Made by a program: the position numbers and the translations under genes. Source: Clostridiaceae bacterium (GTDB taxonomy: Bacteria; Bacillota; Clostridia; Lachnospirales; Lachnospiraceae). From it: 64,000 nucleotides of DNA. The stretch is from assembly GCA_902363735.1 (NCBI GenBank), contig CABJBA010000001.1, forward strand, positions 372,001 through 436,000. Direction: 5' to 3'. The notes under the pieces were generated by a model that saw only the letters and a program-made list of their open reading frames with translations, was not told the origin of the DNA and did not search any database. Of this stretch, positions 1-9,400 are shown piece by piece; positions within the stretch are counted from its first letter, which is position 1, and the number at the start of each line of letters is the position of its first letter.

Positions 1-1
1 A

Positions 2-325
2 CTCGTTGGATTGGCCGTCGATAGTGTGAAAGAACAGTCACACAACTTTCAAGTCTATTTTGAAGTGGAAGATTTAGACAAAGTGTATACTGAACTGAAA
101 AGCATATCCGGTTTGCAATGGGTACATGAAATAAAAGAATACCCATGGGGGCAGCGTGACATTCGGGTATATGACCCAGACAAGCATATTGTGGAGATTG
201 CAGAGGATATGAATACGGTTATCAAACGCTTTTTTAATCAGGGTATGTCGTCAGAAGAAGTCGCTACACGCACAATGTTTCCTCTTGAGGTTGTAAAACA
301 GTATGCGTTAGGCTTTGGTATGTGA
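2..325 (+). CDS. Glyoxalase/VOC-like protein, C-terminal part (cut by window start)
   Basis: The frame is open to the left edge, so the gene begins upstream. The visible 107 or so residues contain a stretch typical of the C-terminal half of vicinal-oxygen-chelate proteins: FQVYFEVEDLDKVYTEL, then PWGQRDIRVYDPDKHIVEIAE, where the final glutamate is the usual metal-ligand position. About 35 further residues follow (FNQGMSSEEVATRTMFP), an extra tail suggesting a small helix-turn-helix-like segment. The substrate cannot be inferred; members include glyoxalases, bleomycin-binding and fosfomycin-resistance proteins. It lies outside the recombinase end and is probably not an ICE gene. Confidence 0.65.
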   Translation, partial: LVGLAVDSVKEQSHNFQVYFEVEDLDKVYTELKSISGLQWVHEIKEYPWGQRDIRVYDPDKHIVEIAEDMNTVIKRFFNQGMSSEEVATRTMFPLEVVKQYALGFGM

Positions 326-390
326 TACACGGCGGCTTTGGTAAATCAAAGCCGCTATTTTATTCCAAACAAGATCGGAGGAGAGGGAGA

Positions 391-597
391 ATGAGTAAAT
401 ATAAGCCGCTCTGGAAGGCGATAGGTCAACGCACGGAGAACAGCTTCGCGCTGACCTATGCCGAGATTGAACAGATTCTGGGCTTTCCCATCGACCACGC
501 CTTTTTAACCTTCAAGAAGGAACTGCCCGCCTACGGCTACGAGGTGGGTAAGATCTCCATGAAGGCACAGACGGTGACGTTCAAACGCTGCGTTTGA
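391..597 (+). CDS. Small DUF7662-like protein
   Basis: This is a 68-residue protein beginning MSKYKPLWKAI, preceded by a strong GGAGGAGAGGGAG ribosome-binding site about 5 nt from the ATG. An upstream in-frame start at 322 would overlap the preceding gene and has no such site, so the internal ATG is chosen. The sequence (KYKPLWKAIGQR, then LTYAEIEQILGFPI) resembles the short DUF7662 family found beside mobile and defence genes, usually with a modified winged-helix look. No function is known. It is 65 nt downstream of the VOC fragment and 55 nt before the DUF5131 gene, so the three may be co-transcribed. Confidence 0.55.
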   Translation: MSKYKPLWKAIGQRTENSFALTYAEIEQILGFPIDHAFLTFKKELPAYGYEVGKISMKAQTVTFKRCV

Positions 598-652
598 CAA
601 GCGGCTGCGTTTCTGCCATCATCGGCTTCACCCATCTAAGAGGAGGAACACT

Positions 653-1375
653 ATGAACTGGGAGCCATGGACAGGCTGTTATAAAATAAGTGATGGCTGT
701 ACAAATTGCTATTTTTATGGGCCGTATGCAAAACGCTACGGTCAAAGCACCATACAAAAAACAGATAAATTCGATTGGCCTGTAAGAAAAAATGCAAAAG
801 GTGAATACAACATTAAAGGCAACAAAATTCTTGCAACCTGCTTTGCGACGGACTTTTTTCTTACCGAAGCGGATGAATGGCGTAAAGAGGCTTGGGCGAT
901 CATCAAGGAAAGAACAGATATTGAGTTTTTGATTTTGACAAAGCGAATTGACCGCTTCCCCCAATCGCTTCCGTCTGATTGGGGGTCAGGCTATGACAAT
1001 GTGAATATTGGCTGTACTGTCGAAAATCAAACACTCGCCGATTACAGGCTTCCACTCTTTTTATCCTATCCGATAAAGAGGAGGTTTATTGCTTGTGCTC
1101 CACTTTTAGAAATGATAGATTTAACGCCCTATCTTCATGGAGTAGACCATGTTACCGTTGGCGGCGAAACAGGACGAGAAGCCCGTATGTGCGATTATGA
1201 TTGGGTACTTAATATCCGTGAACAATGCGTAAAAGCAGATGTAACCTTTTGGTTCAAGAATACAGGCTCACTTTTCAAACGCAACGGTGTAGTGGAAAAA
1301 ATAAATCCATTTAAGCAAAACAGTGTGGCAAAAGAGCTCAATATTGATATTTCAGATGGGAAAAGGTTGTTCTGA
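653..1375 (+). CDS. DUF5131 family protein (phage Gp37/Gp68-like)
   Basis: This 240-residue protein opens with MNWEPWTGCYKISDGCTNCYF, the hallmark of DUF5131 (Gp37/Gp68-like) proteins, in which the clustered cysteines (GC..ISDGCTNCY) probably bind a metal or iron-sulphur centre. Further family features are FATDFFLTEADEWRKEAW, FLILTKRIDRFP, NIGCTVENQ and the glycine-rich VTVGGETGREARMCDYDWV. An AGGAGGAAC ribosome-binding site sits 4 nt before the ATG. Members are common in phages and islands and have no established biochemical role; a radical-SAM-like fold has been suggested. The gene is AT-richer than the ICE backbone and is the last + strand gene before the recombinases. Confidence 0.75.
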   Translation: MNWEPWTGCYKISDGCTNCYFYGPYAKRYGQSTIQKTDKFDWPVRKNAKGEYNIKGNKILATCFATDFFLTEADEWRKEAWAIIKERTDIEFLILTKRIDRFPQSLPSDWGSGYDNVNIGCTVENQTLADYRLPLFLSYPIKRRFIACAPLLEMIDLTPYLHGVDHVTVGGETGREARMCDYDWVLNIREQCVKADVTFWFKNTGSLFKRNGVVEKINPFKQNSVAKELNIDISDGKRLF

Positions 1376-1503
1376 TCAAATCAATGGAGTAAAGCATTAT
1401 TGCCTATTTTACTTCATGAATGTTCTGAACGAACCAAATGAGAAATCCCTCTTTTGGTGACTAAGTTCACCTACACAATCAAATGTGACTTGCCACTAAA
1501 TTG

Positions 1504-1534
1504 AGCCGTTGCACCTTACTTAGATGCAACGGCT
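1504..1534. terminator. Inverted repeat in the 1376-1608 gap, possible terminator
   Basis: A perfect 10-bp inverted repeat (AGCCGTTGCA / TGCAACGGCT) with an 11-nt loop lies between the convergent DUF5131 and recombinase genes. Neither side has a strong T-run, so termination is only inferred from position. The rest of this 233-bp gap holds a smaller hairpin (GGTGA..TCACC, about 1456-1471) and no gene. It is the most likely place for an element end. Confidence 0.35.
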
Positions 1535-1608
1535 CTTGCTGTATCTACATCCCCAAAATCGTCCAAGCGTTCCTCGGAACACTCTTTTTATTATCTGTTT
1601 TCATCTAC

Positions 1609-3210
1609 TCACACTCCTTTTTGGACATACTGGACAAGCCTCATATACTCATCCATATGGTTCCATACAATTTCAATCGCTTCACTTCCGTAGATATAGA
1701 TGCTGTCGATTAGTTCATCTGCCATTTCTTTTGAAAGCTCCGTAATTCCCTCATATCGTTTGAAGCTCTCAATAATGGAAACCGGCTGTCCGTTTTCCTG
1801 ATAACAGCTTTGCAGTGCCGTTTCAAGTTCAACGATTTGGGATTCTGTTTCCGCAATCTGCTTGCCAATATCGGCTTTTCGGCTTATGTAGCTGTCCTTG
1901 TCCAAAGTCCCATCCTTGTATTTTTCATATGCCTTAACTTTGGATGCTCTCAGTTTGGAAAGGATGGATTGTAACTGCCTGATCTGCTCTGTCAGGGCAG
2001 TCATATCTTGATGGCTTTGCGTTTTCACTCTGTCCAAAAGCCGTGCCATATCAAGCATGACCTCCATCTGCGTATGTATCACAGATAAAACAGTCTGTAT
2101 CAAGCCGCTTTCGGAAATCCTGTCTTTGGTGCAGTCGCTGTCAGCTACATACTGGTGACTTTCACAATAATAATACGCCGTATCGGAGGGACTATTGCTC
2201 CTTCTCATAACGTGCCGACAAACCCCACATTTCACTTTACCCATCAGCGGTCTGATTTCAGTCGGTTCTGTCCTTATCCTCGCAGGGGCAGAGAAACGCT
2301 CCTGCACCGAAGCAAACAGTTCTTCCGAAACAATGGCTTCATGGGTATTGGGTACAACAATCCACTCACTTTTGGGGATGCGTTTCCCATGCTTACTCCC
2401 GACAAAAGGACTGCGATTTTTTCCGCTGACCATTTTCCCGGTGTAGCGTTCATCACGGATAATTGTCAGGACGGTTGTATTATGCCAATGATTTGTTTTT
2501 CCAACCACATTGTATTTACGGTCACAGCCCATAAGCCGCTTATAGACATATGGCGTCGGGATGTTTTCTGCGTTCAGGACATTGGCAATTTGCACGGCGT
2601 TTTTACCCTCATTCGCCATCGCAAAGATACGCCTGACAACAGCGGCAGCCTTTTCGTCCACCACAAGTTTTTTGCGGTTTTCCGATGATTTCGCATAGCC
2701 ATAAGGGGCATGACTGCCGATAAATTCGCCTTTCTCCATGCGGGTTTTCTTTGCGCTCCGTACCTTTTGTGAAAGGTCTTTGCTGTAAAGGGAGTAAATC
2801 AGGTTTCTGAAACCCACATCAAGTCCGCCGGTCGTACCGTCAAAATCATTGCTGTCAAAATGGTCGTTTACAGAGATAAAGCGCACCCCTAAAAAGGGGA
2901 ATATCTGCTCCAAATAATCTCCAATATCAATGTAGTTTCTTCCGAAACGGGACAGGTCTTTTACGATGATACACTGTATGTTTCCCGCACGCACTTCATC
3001 CAGCAGAGATTTCACGCCCGGACGGTCAAAATTCGTACCGCTGTAACCGTCATCGCAAAATTCAACTACTTCATATTGTGAGAGGTCAGGGGAGCTTTCT
3101 ACAAAGGCGTTCAGAAGTTCCCGCTGGTTTCTGATACTGTTGCTTTCACCCTGGTTCTCGTCCTCTTGGGATAACCGGATATACTCAGCAAGGATTTTCT
3201 TGATACTCAC
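1609..3210 (-). CDS. Large serine recombinase, third of a trio
   Basis: This 533-residue site-specific recombinase has an N-terminal resolvase catalytic domain (about residues 5-150), with the nucleophilic serine in YIRLSQEDE and the active-site arginine motif KDLSRFGRNY. A recombinase domain follows (about 165-280). A zinc ribbon comes next (CGVC near 330, then YYYC and DC), and a long coiled coil at about 390-470. All key residues are present, so it should be active. Its start overlaps the stop of the preceding recombinase by 4 nt (ATGA), indicating translational coupling. It is the most distal gene of the trio and faces the presumed left end of the element. Confidence 0.93.
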   Translation of the reverse strand: MSIKKILAEYIRLSQEDENQGESNSIRNQRELLNAFVESSPDLSQYEVVEFCDDGYSGTNFDRPGVKSLLDEVRAGNIQCIIVKDLSRFGRNYIDIGDYLEQIFPFLGVRFISVNDHFDSNDFDGTTGGLDVGFRNLIYSLYSKDLSQKVRSAKKTRMEKGEFIGSHAPYGYAKSSENRKKLVVDEKAAAVVRRIFAMANEGKNAVQIANVLNAENIPTPYVYKRLMGCDRKYNVVGKTNHWHNTTVLTIIRDERYTGKMVSGKNRSPFVGSKHGKRIPKSEWIVVPNTHEAIVSEELFASVQERFSAPARIRTEPTEIRPLMGKVKCGVCRHVMRRSNSPSDTAYYYCESHQYVADSDCTKDRISESGLIQTVLSVIHTQMEVMLDMARLLDRVKTQSHQDMTALTEQIRQLQSILSKLRASKVKAYEKYKDGTLDKDSYISRKADIGKQIAETESQIVELETALQSCYQENGQPVSIIESFKRYEGITELSKEMADELIDSIYIYGSEAIEIVWNHMDEYMRLVQYVQKGV

Positions 3211-4883
3211 GAAACCCTCACCTCACTCTCCGCCTCAATAAAGCCGAGTAAACTTTCAAACTCATCCCTATACCGAAAGCAGATGGACACGCTTTGATCG
3301 CTGAATATTTCCACCCGTTCTATCAACTCGGAAATCATTTCTCCCGTTATGGCTTTGTTCTTCTTGAATTTTTTCAAGGCTACCAGCCATGTGTTTTGAG
3401 GTGTCAGCATGGTATCAAGCCGGTGCTTTTGCATGGACAACTCATCAAGTCGGCGCCGCAAGGCATTTACATCTTTCTCGTACTTGGCCTTTGTAAAGAG
3501 ATATTCTGCTTCATCAAGGAGCTTTTCTTGATAGTCCTCATACAAGGAGCTTCTGAGCATGGACAGTCTGGACAGTTTCTTTTCCGTTTCAGAAATCTCT
3601 GTGTCCACCTCACTCTGCTGCTGGCAGAAGCCTTCCTTTGCATTGAGCTTAGACACCATTAGGTCTATGTCAACGGCCAGGTCAATCTGCTTTCGGATAG
3701 CCGTATCGAGAATAGAGAGTAAATCCGGTTCGTCCATTCGCTTTTTAATGCAGTCATTTTTGGCTATGTCCTCGTATGTGGCACAGCTAAAGTAATAGAG
3801 TGCCGAGCCCTTTGATTTGGGCATTTTACGCCACTTCATGCTCCGTTTGCAATCACCGCAGAACACAAGCCCTTTCAAGATATTTGACTGCTGTGGTTCC
3901 ACTTCTTTTCTCTCAATGGACCCCCGTTCTTGCTTGATGCACCGTACCGCCAAAAAGGTTTCTTCATCAACCAAGGGTTTATGGGTGTTCTTTATTTCTA
4001 CCCACTGATCCTGCGGCTGCTCCACACAGCCACCCTTGCCCCATAGGTCAGATTTTGTTTTTCCCTGCACCATATGACCGAGGTAAACCGGGTTAACCAA
4101 AATCCTACGGACGGCACTTTTGTACCAATATCGCATATTGGCATAACGCTCACTTTTTAAGATACCCTTTTCATAGCGATACTGGCTTGGGGAGGGAATG
4201 CCCAACTCATTGAGTTTTTGAACGATACGCATATCGCCCATGCCGTCCGCTGCCCATTTGAAGATATTTCTGACAACCGGTGCGGTTTCTTCGTCAATCA
4301 CCAGCTTGCCATTATCCGCCTTTTGATAGCCGTAGGCTGCGACACAGCCGGTAAATTCCCCTCTGCCTCTCTTGACTGCAAGCCCCGACTTTATCTTTTT
4401 TGATATATCTCTGGCGTACACATCATGGATCAGGTTTTTCAGAGGAACGGCATATCCTTCATCCTGACTGCTGGCATTTAGACTGTCATATCCATCGTTC
4501 ACGGAGATAAAGCGAACATGAAAGAATGGCAGTATTTTTTCAAGATAAGTTCCGGTTTCAATGTAGTTTCTGCCGAAACGGGACAGGTCTTTGACCACAA
4601 TGCAGTTGATTTTTCCACCCTTGATGGCGTCCATCATTTCATTGAAGCCGGGACGGTCGAAGTTCGTTCCTGTCTGATTGACATCCTTAAAAACAGATAT
4701 GAGCTTCAGGTACGGCCTTTCAGCGATATAGCGTTCCAACATGGAGATTTGATTGCCGATGGAATCACTTTCTTTTTTTCGCTCATCTTCCTCCGACAGC
4801 CGCCCGTAAACACAGGTGTTCCATATCGTTTCAAGGGGAGCCTGGGCAAGATTATCTATTTGTTTTCTGCTTGTTCTCGCCAT
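3207..4883 (-). CDS. Large serine recombinase, second of a trio
   Basis: This 558-residue recombinase has the same architecture as its neighbours. The catalytic serine is in VYGRLSEEDE, and the KDLSRFGRNYIE and FISVNDGYDS motifs lie in the resolvase domain. A recombinase domain (about 170-300), a zinc ribbon (CGDC, YYFSC, DC) and a coiled-coil C-terminus follow. It is separated from the upstream recombinase stop by a single base and overlaps the downstream one by 4 nt, so the three are one transcriptional and translational unit. Sequence divergence among the three is high (they are not recent duplicates), consistent with distinct, non-redundant roles in one reaction. Intact by eye. Confidence 0.93.
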   Translation of the reverse strand: MARTSRKQIDNLAQAPLETIWNTCVYGRLSEEDERKKESDSIGNQISMLERYIAERPYLKLISVFKDVNQTGTNFDRPGFNEMMDAIKGGKINCIVVKDLSRFGRNYIETGTYLEKILPFFHVRFISVNDGYDSLNASSQDEGYAVPLKNLIHDVYARDISKKIKSGLAVKRGRGEFTGCVAAYGYQKADNGKLVIDEETAPVVRNIFKWAADGMGDMRIVQKLNELGIPSPSQYRYEKGILKSERYANMRYWYKSAVRRILVNPVYLGHMVQGKTKSDLWGKGGCVEQPQDQWVEIKNTHKPLVDEETFLAVRCIKQERGSIERKEVEPQQSNILKGLVFCGDCKRSMKWRKMPKSKGSALYYFSCATYEDIAKNDCIKKRMDEPDLLSILDTAIRKQIDLAVDIDLMVSKLNAKEGFCQQQSEVDTEISETEKKLSRLSMLRSSLYEDYQEKLLDEAEYLFTKAKYEKDVNALRRRLDELSMQKHRLDTMLTPQNTWLVALKKFKKNKAITGEMISELIERVEIFSDQSVSICFRYRDEFESLLGFIEAESEVRVS

Positions 4884-4884
4884 C

Positions 4885-6555
4885 TTACACCACCCCCTTT
4901 ATGGGAGCCGGTGAAGCTGTTGCAATTAGGTCTTTTGCGTTCTCGGCAAAGAACAAAGCTCTTTCATATTCATACTGATAGCGGAATCGGATTTCCACCC
5001 GGCTGCCGGAATAGATATTGACCCACTCAATCAGGGAAACAACTACCTTTCGGGACAGCTCGGTGATATTCCGATTCTTCTTAAAGGCTTCAATCCAAAC
5101 GCTGTTTGCTCCCTTACCCGCAAGGATCAGGGCAATATCCTGTTTCAGCCGTTCGGCAGCTTTCTCCGCTTCCTCACACTTTTTTCCGTATATGACCTTA
5201 AATTCCCGGTACTCATCTGCATCAATGACACCGCTTTTCAAGTCCTCATAGATAGACACTTTGAGGTTTTTATACTTTTCGATTTCCTCCTGTTTCATCA
5301 GCAGTTGAGTATCAATTTTTCGGATTTCCTCCTGCTGCATAGGAAGGGTGTCGATATAACGGAGAATCCGTTCAATGTCGAGAATAGAAGCGATGTGATT
5401 TTGAAGTGCTTGCAGGACTGCCTTTTCTAATACCTTTTCGCTGATGCAGTGAGTGGTGCAGCCATCCCCAGCCTTATTCTTTGAACAATAATAGTAGGCG
5501 TACTTCTTCCCGCCTGCGGGTACAGTTTTTCGCACCATACCGCTTTTGCAGTCAGCACAAAAAAGCAGGCCGGAGAACGGATAGACCGCTTCTCCGTCTG
5601 GAGCGATACGGGTGTCCTGTGCCAGCACACGGTTCACAGTGTCAAAAATCTCCTGTGGGATAATAGGCTCATGGGTGTTTTCCACCCGAACCCATTTATC
5701 CTCCGGCTTCATAAACCGCTGCTTAATTTTATAGTTTGGAGTGCTTTCCTTACCCTGCACAAGATGCCCTGCGTAGATAGGGTTTTTCAAAATGCGGCCA
5801 AGCGCCACCGCAGTCCATTTTGCCTTGGGGTTTACCTGAAAGCTGGTGGCAAAGTTAAGTCCTAAAAAGCGTTTATATTCCATGGGGGATGGCTCACTGA
5901 TCTCATTCAGCCTGTCGGCTATCCCTTGCTGGCTGAGTCCGTCCAGCTTCCATGCAAAAATATCCCGCACAATCTTTGCGGCATAAGGGTCTATCACCAG
6001 TTGATTTTTGTTCTCTGCCGATTTCATGTAGCCGTAAACGGCAAAGGAACCGATAAACTCACCATTTTTACGCTTTACATCAAGCTGACTCCTGATTTTA
6101 ACGGAGATGTCCCTGCAATACGCATCGTTGACGAGGTTCTTAAAAGGAATGATAATATCGTCTGACGGAGATTTTTCCTTTGCACTGTCGTAACCGTCGT
6201 TGATGGCAATGAAACGCACACCTATAAACGGAAAAATCCGTTCAATGTATCGCCCTGCTTCAATGTAGTTTCTGCCAAAACGGGACAGGTCTTTGACTAT
6301 GATGCAGTTGATCCGCCCAGCTCTGACATCCTCCATCATCAAATTAAAGGCAGGACGATTAAAGTCAACACCACTAAATCCGTCGTCTATTCTTTCGGAA
6401 CAGAGGCGGATTTCGGGCATTGACTTCACAAAATTGGTTATTAAATCTCTTTGATTGGCAATGCTGTCGCTTTCTGCTTTATCGCCATCTTCTTTAGACA
6501 GGCGCAAATAGTCCACAGCATTGTATATGATTGTATCCTTATTATTAAATGGCAT
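4885..6555 (-). CDS. Large serine recombinase, first of a trio
   Basis: This 556-residue recombinase has its catalytic serine in VDYLRLSKEDG, the KDLSRFGRNYIE motif, FIAINDGYDS, a recombinase domain, a zinc ribbon (CADC, YYYC, GCTTHC) and a C-terminal coiled coil. The ATG is preceded by GGGAGG at 7 nt, and a good sigma-A promoter lies about 90 nt further upstream. As the promoter-proximal gene it should be the best expressed of the three. Large serine recombinases integrate circular DNA at attP/attB without host factors and need a directionality factor for excision; no obvious one is adjacent, so one partner recombinase or the DUF6870-like protein could serve (inference). Confidence 0.93.
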   Translation of the reverse strand: MPFNNKDTIIYNAVDYLRLSKEDGDKAESDSIANQRDLITNFVKSMPEIRLCSERIDDGFSGVDFNRPAFNLMMEDVRAGRINCIIVKDLSRFGRNYIEAGRYIERIFPFIGVRFIAINDGYDSAKEKSPSDDIIIPFKNLVNDAYCRDISVKIRSQLDVKRKNGEFIGSFAVYGYMKSAENKNQLVIDPYAAKIVRDIFAWKLDGLSQQGIADRLNEISEPSPMEYKRFLGLNFATSFQVNPKAKWTAVALGRILKNPIYAGHLVQGKESTPNYKIKQRFMKPEDKWVRVENTHEPIIPQEIFDTVNRVLAQDTRIAPDGEAVYPFSGLLFCADCKSGMVRKTVPAGGKKYAYYYCSKNKAGDGCTTHCISEKVLEKAVLQALQNHIASILDIERILRYIDTLPMQQEEIRKIDTQLLMKQEEIEKYKNLKVSIYEDLKSGVIDADEYREFKVIYGKKCEEAEKAAERLKQDIALILAGKGANSVWIEAFKKNRNITELSRKVVVSLIEWVNIYSGSRVEIRFRYQYEYERALFFAENAKDLIATASPAPIKGVV

Positions 6556-6636
6556 AACGAAACCTCCCGATTGAAAAAGTCAAGAAGCAAAACCTGACCT
6601 AATCAATGGGCGTCCGCTAATATTAGTCCATGTATA

Positions 6637-6665
6637 ATTATAGCACCCCTCTCAGGATGCGTCCA
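6637..6665 (-). promoter_or_regulatory. Promoter of the recombinase trio
   Basis: On the minus strand TGGACG, a 17-bp spacer and TATAAT form a near-consensus sigma-A promoter, with TGC just before the -10 (extended -10). It lies about 85 nt upstream of the first recombinase, with no competing open frame between. Confidence 0.7.
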
Positions 6666-6727
6666 GACAATATTGCCATTTATCCGAACCCATACGGCCA
6701 GGCTCCGCCCGAAGTAACTCACCCATA

Positions 6728-6985
6728 TCACATCATCCTCAAAAAACTTTCCATCCTATCCTCCAGTGTGGCACCGGTATCATTAAAGCTGATTTTGACT
6801 ACTACTTTTCCGCACTTGTAGCAATATGGATTTTTGATCTGCTGGATAAAATCCAGTATCCGTTCTTCTATGGGCAGTTTTGCATTGACTTTTGTATCGT
6901 TAATGTCAACCAGAGTATCCGGGTTGACCGTTCGGATGTCTATGTTTTTCATCGCTTCAAAGTCTACGTTTGGTAATGAGTCCAC
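6728..6985 (-). CDS. DUF6870-like small ICE protein
   Basis: The predicted 85-residue protein starts at GTG (6985), chosen because AAAGGAG lies 7 nt upstream. A longer frame back to 7132 exists but its extra 49 residues look untranslated. The core NIDIRTVNPDTLVDINDTKV followed by ERILDFIQQIKNPYCYKCGK matches the DUF6870 family, seen in clostridial conjugative elements downstream of the DinG-like helicase. Cysteines in NPYCYKCGKVVVKISF may bind metal. Its position between helicase and integrase would suit a regulator or directionality factor, but that is only inference. Confidence 0.6.
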   Translation of the reverse strand: MDSLPNVDFEAMKNIDIRTVNPDTLVDINDTKVNAKLPIEERILDFIQQIKNPYCYKCGKVVVKISFNDTGATLEDRMESFLRMM

Positions 6986-7128
6986 CCAATCACTCCTTTC
7001 AGGGCACAGGGCGATAAGGCTCCCTGCCTTACCGCCCTGATACAGTGTATTCGGAGCCAGCTTGTCAGGTGACAGCCGAATGTGAAAATGAACCAGTCCT
7101 TTTTCTTGGGAAAAAGACGGACACCCAC

Positions 7129-9390
7129 TCATTCAAAGTAGGCGCCCGATTTCTTAGCCGTAATAAAGCGGTTCACATCAGAAAGCTGGTGCGTAACCGG
7201 CATATCAGGCAATGCCGCCAGTATATCGTTCCGGTAGCGTCTGCTTGCCCGACTGTCGAGGATGGAGAAAACACAGGTGTCCGTCTCCCTGCGGATGCCC
7301 CGGCCAAACCATTGGCGCAGTTTGATGAGCATACCCGGCACAATGACCTCGTTCAGATAGCCGTAGAAGTCAGGATACAGGGTCTTTTCATATTCCAGTA
7401 CCGGATCAGGAGCCGGAAACGGCAGCCGTACCACAATGAGGGAAGATAAAATATCCCCGGCAAGGTCAATTCCCTCCCCAGCACTGTCGCTGGCACAGAG
7501 GATACCGTTACCGCTTTTACGGAACGCGTCGATGGCGTCCAGACGGCCTTTGCCCATGCGGAACAAGGGAAAGGTCGTGATCCGTCTGCACAGCTCGTCA
7601 TAGACTTGCTCCATCATCCGATAAGATGTAAACAGAATTAGGGTATGCCCATAGGTTGCTTCGATTAGCTCCGCCAGCCGGTTGACCACCGCTTGAAAAT
7701 AGCCGCTGTCCTTATCTGATGGCGCAGGCATATCCTGTGTAAGATATAGCAGAGCATGGTTCGGATAATCAAAGGGAGAAGCCTTGCTGGTTTCAAATAC
7801 ACGGCGTTTCTCTGCCAGTATAATTCCATTGTTTCGCTTGAAATGGGCAAAATCGCCCCCCACAGAGATCGTGCCGGAGGTCAGGATATACGGAATTTCT
7901 TCCTGCCAAATATCCTCCGACAATAGGTAATCAAGCTGCTTAGGTAGGGCGCAAACCCGGCAGGCCGTTGCCCCGCTCATTTCCAGCCAAAGAATAGACC
8001 CGGCATGATGAAACAGGATGGATAGCTTGGTTCCCTGTTGCTCCATGCGATTTACCAGCCGATCGTAACGCTCCCTTTTCTCACGGGAGGTCGTATAAAA
8101 AAGCACCGACAGTCTGCGCAGTACAGCCATCAGTGTTTTCAGAGCCCGTATGCAGTTTAAGTCGATCTGTACGGCATAGCAGTTTTTATCATAGCCTGTG
8201 CCTGCGGCATATCGCAGGGCTTCAAAGAGCAAGGCATTTTGTTCCTGCATGGTTTCACACAGTCTGACGATCTCCGCTTTGTCGGGATTGCCCGCGCCTA
8301 TGGCATGGTAAATGCTTGCCACCAACCGTTCCAGCTCCACATTTTCCAATGTCATGCCGTACATCTGTCGGGCGGCATCAAGGAGCTTGTGAGCCTCGTC
8401 AAAAATCACTACTCCACGGGGAGGGAACAGGGACCTTCTCCCATTCTTCCTGCCAAGCACATCAGCCAGCACAAGATTGTGGTTGGCAATCTGAAAGTCA
8501 TATCCAAGGGATTGTGCCTTTCGGATAAAGTCACGGTATCGGCAGACTGAGGAAAGGGGGCAGTTTAGATGGCAGCGTTCCACATTGATGCAGGATTTCA
8601 CATAATCTGTTAAGGGGAGCTTATCCAAATCAAGGGGGCAGACTCCGGTGAAAAGCCCGGTCAGGACAGAAAGTAATTCCTTATCCTCATGGCGGTCATT
8701 GTGTGCGATAGAGGAACGATATCCCTTTACCCGGCTGTCGCAGGCATAATGGGATTTCCCCTTGCGAACCACAAAGGACAGGGGCTTGTCAATGATACGG
8801 TGTTCCATCAGAATATCGGAAATCTGAGGGATGTATTCTTCCGTCAATGCCTTTTGCAGTGCAATAGTGGAAGTAGAGATAATTGTCGGCAGCTTATTGG
8901 CGCTGAACAGGTTATGGACCGTTACGGCCAGTATGTAGGCATGGGTTTTGCCTGTACCCACCTCGGCCTCACAGAGCGCCAGCCGGTTTTCCTGCAAGGA
9001 CTCCAGCATTTCCAACGCAAGAGCCGCCTGATTTTCCCGAAAGTCCATACCATGTTCCGGCAGTATGTTTGAAAAGATGTGTTCCAGCAGATTTCTTGCT
9101 CTTATGGCAGGCTTGATGGAAAAGGTGCTTTCCGGTTCTGATCCTGCCTGCGAAAGCATTTTGTCCATTGCTTTTTGATAGCCGCTTTCATTCAAAGGCG
9201 CCATTTTGGAAAAAAGCCGTTTTGCTTTTAAGGTGGAAAGCTCCACCATACGGTAGTTGTATGTTTTTCCGGTGTAGTATTCCAAAAGCACGCAATTTTC
9301 GGCTGTCAGTACAATGCGTTCCTCTTGCCGAATTAAGCCTGCTTCATAAATCTTATTTTGAATATCTGCCATGTAGACAGGTTGTTCCAT
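7129..9390 (-). CDS. DinG/XPD-type superfamily 2 DNA helicase
   Basis: This 753-residue ATP-dependent helicase has a Walker A motif EAEVGTGKTHAY near residue 145 and the DEAH box VVIFDEAHKL near 330. Four cysteines between them (CPLDLDKL, CINVERCHLNCPLSSVC) fit the iron-sulphur cluster of XPD/DinG helicases. The C-terminal helicase motifs (GHTLILFTSYRMM, CASDSAGEGIDLAG, RQWFGRGIRR) are complete. Such helicases are common in Tn1549-like elements and probably act in element replication or in unwinding DNA at transfer. Its ribosome-binding site lies inside a small hairpin. The downstream DUF6870 gene follows within its 3' end region. Confidence 0.88.
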   Translation of the reverse strand: MEQPVYMADIQNKIYEAGLIRQEERIVLTAENCVLLEYYTGKTYNYRMVELSTLKAKRLFSKMAPLNESGYQKAMDKMLSQAGSEPESTFSIKPAIRARNLLEHIFSNILPEHGMDFRENQAALALEMLESLQENRLALCEAEVGTGKTHAYILAVTVHNLFSANKLPTIISTSTIALQKALTEEYIPQISDILMEHRIIDKPLSFVVRKGKSHYACDSRVKGYRSSIAHNDRHEDKELLSVLTGLFTGVCPLDLDKLPLTDYVKSCINVERCHLNCPLSSVCRYRDFIRKAQSLGYDFQIANHNLVLADVLGRKNGRRSLFPPRGVVIFDEAHKLLDAARQMYGMTLENVELERLVASIYHAIGAGNPDKAEIVRLCETMQEQNALLFEALRYAAGTGYDKNCYAVQIDLNCIRALKTLMAVLRRLSVLFYTTSREKRERYDRLVNRMEQQGTKLSILFHHAGSILWLEMSGATACRVCALPKQLDYLLSEDIWQEEIPYILTSGTISVGGDFAHFKRNNGIILAEKRRVFETSKASPFDYPNHALLYLTQDMPAPSDKDSGYFQAVVNRLAELIEATYGHTLILFTSYRMMEQVYDELCRRITTFPLFRMGKGRLDAIDAFRKSGNGILCASDSAGEGIDLAGDILSSLIVVRLPFPAPDPVLEYEKTLYPDFYGYLNEVIVPGMLIKLRQWFGRGIRRETDTCVFSILDSRASRRYRNDILAALPDMPVTHQLSDVNRFITAKKSGAYFE

Positions 9391-9400
9391 AATATTTTGC

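Noticed and set aside
1376..1608. Possible attachment site or tRNA at the recombinase end
   Set aside because: No tRNA gene or target-site duplication can be recognised with only one end visible; only hairpins are seen.
2155..2688. Long + strand frame of 177 codons across a recombinase gene
   Set aside because: It is the antisense shadow of a recombinase with complete domains; it has no ribosome-binding site or protein-like motif.
6986..7132. N-terminal extension of the DUF6870-like protein to 7132
   Set aside because: The 49 extra residues have no family resemblance, and an AAAGGAG site lies 7 nt before the internal GTG at 6985.
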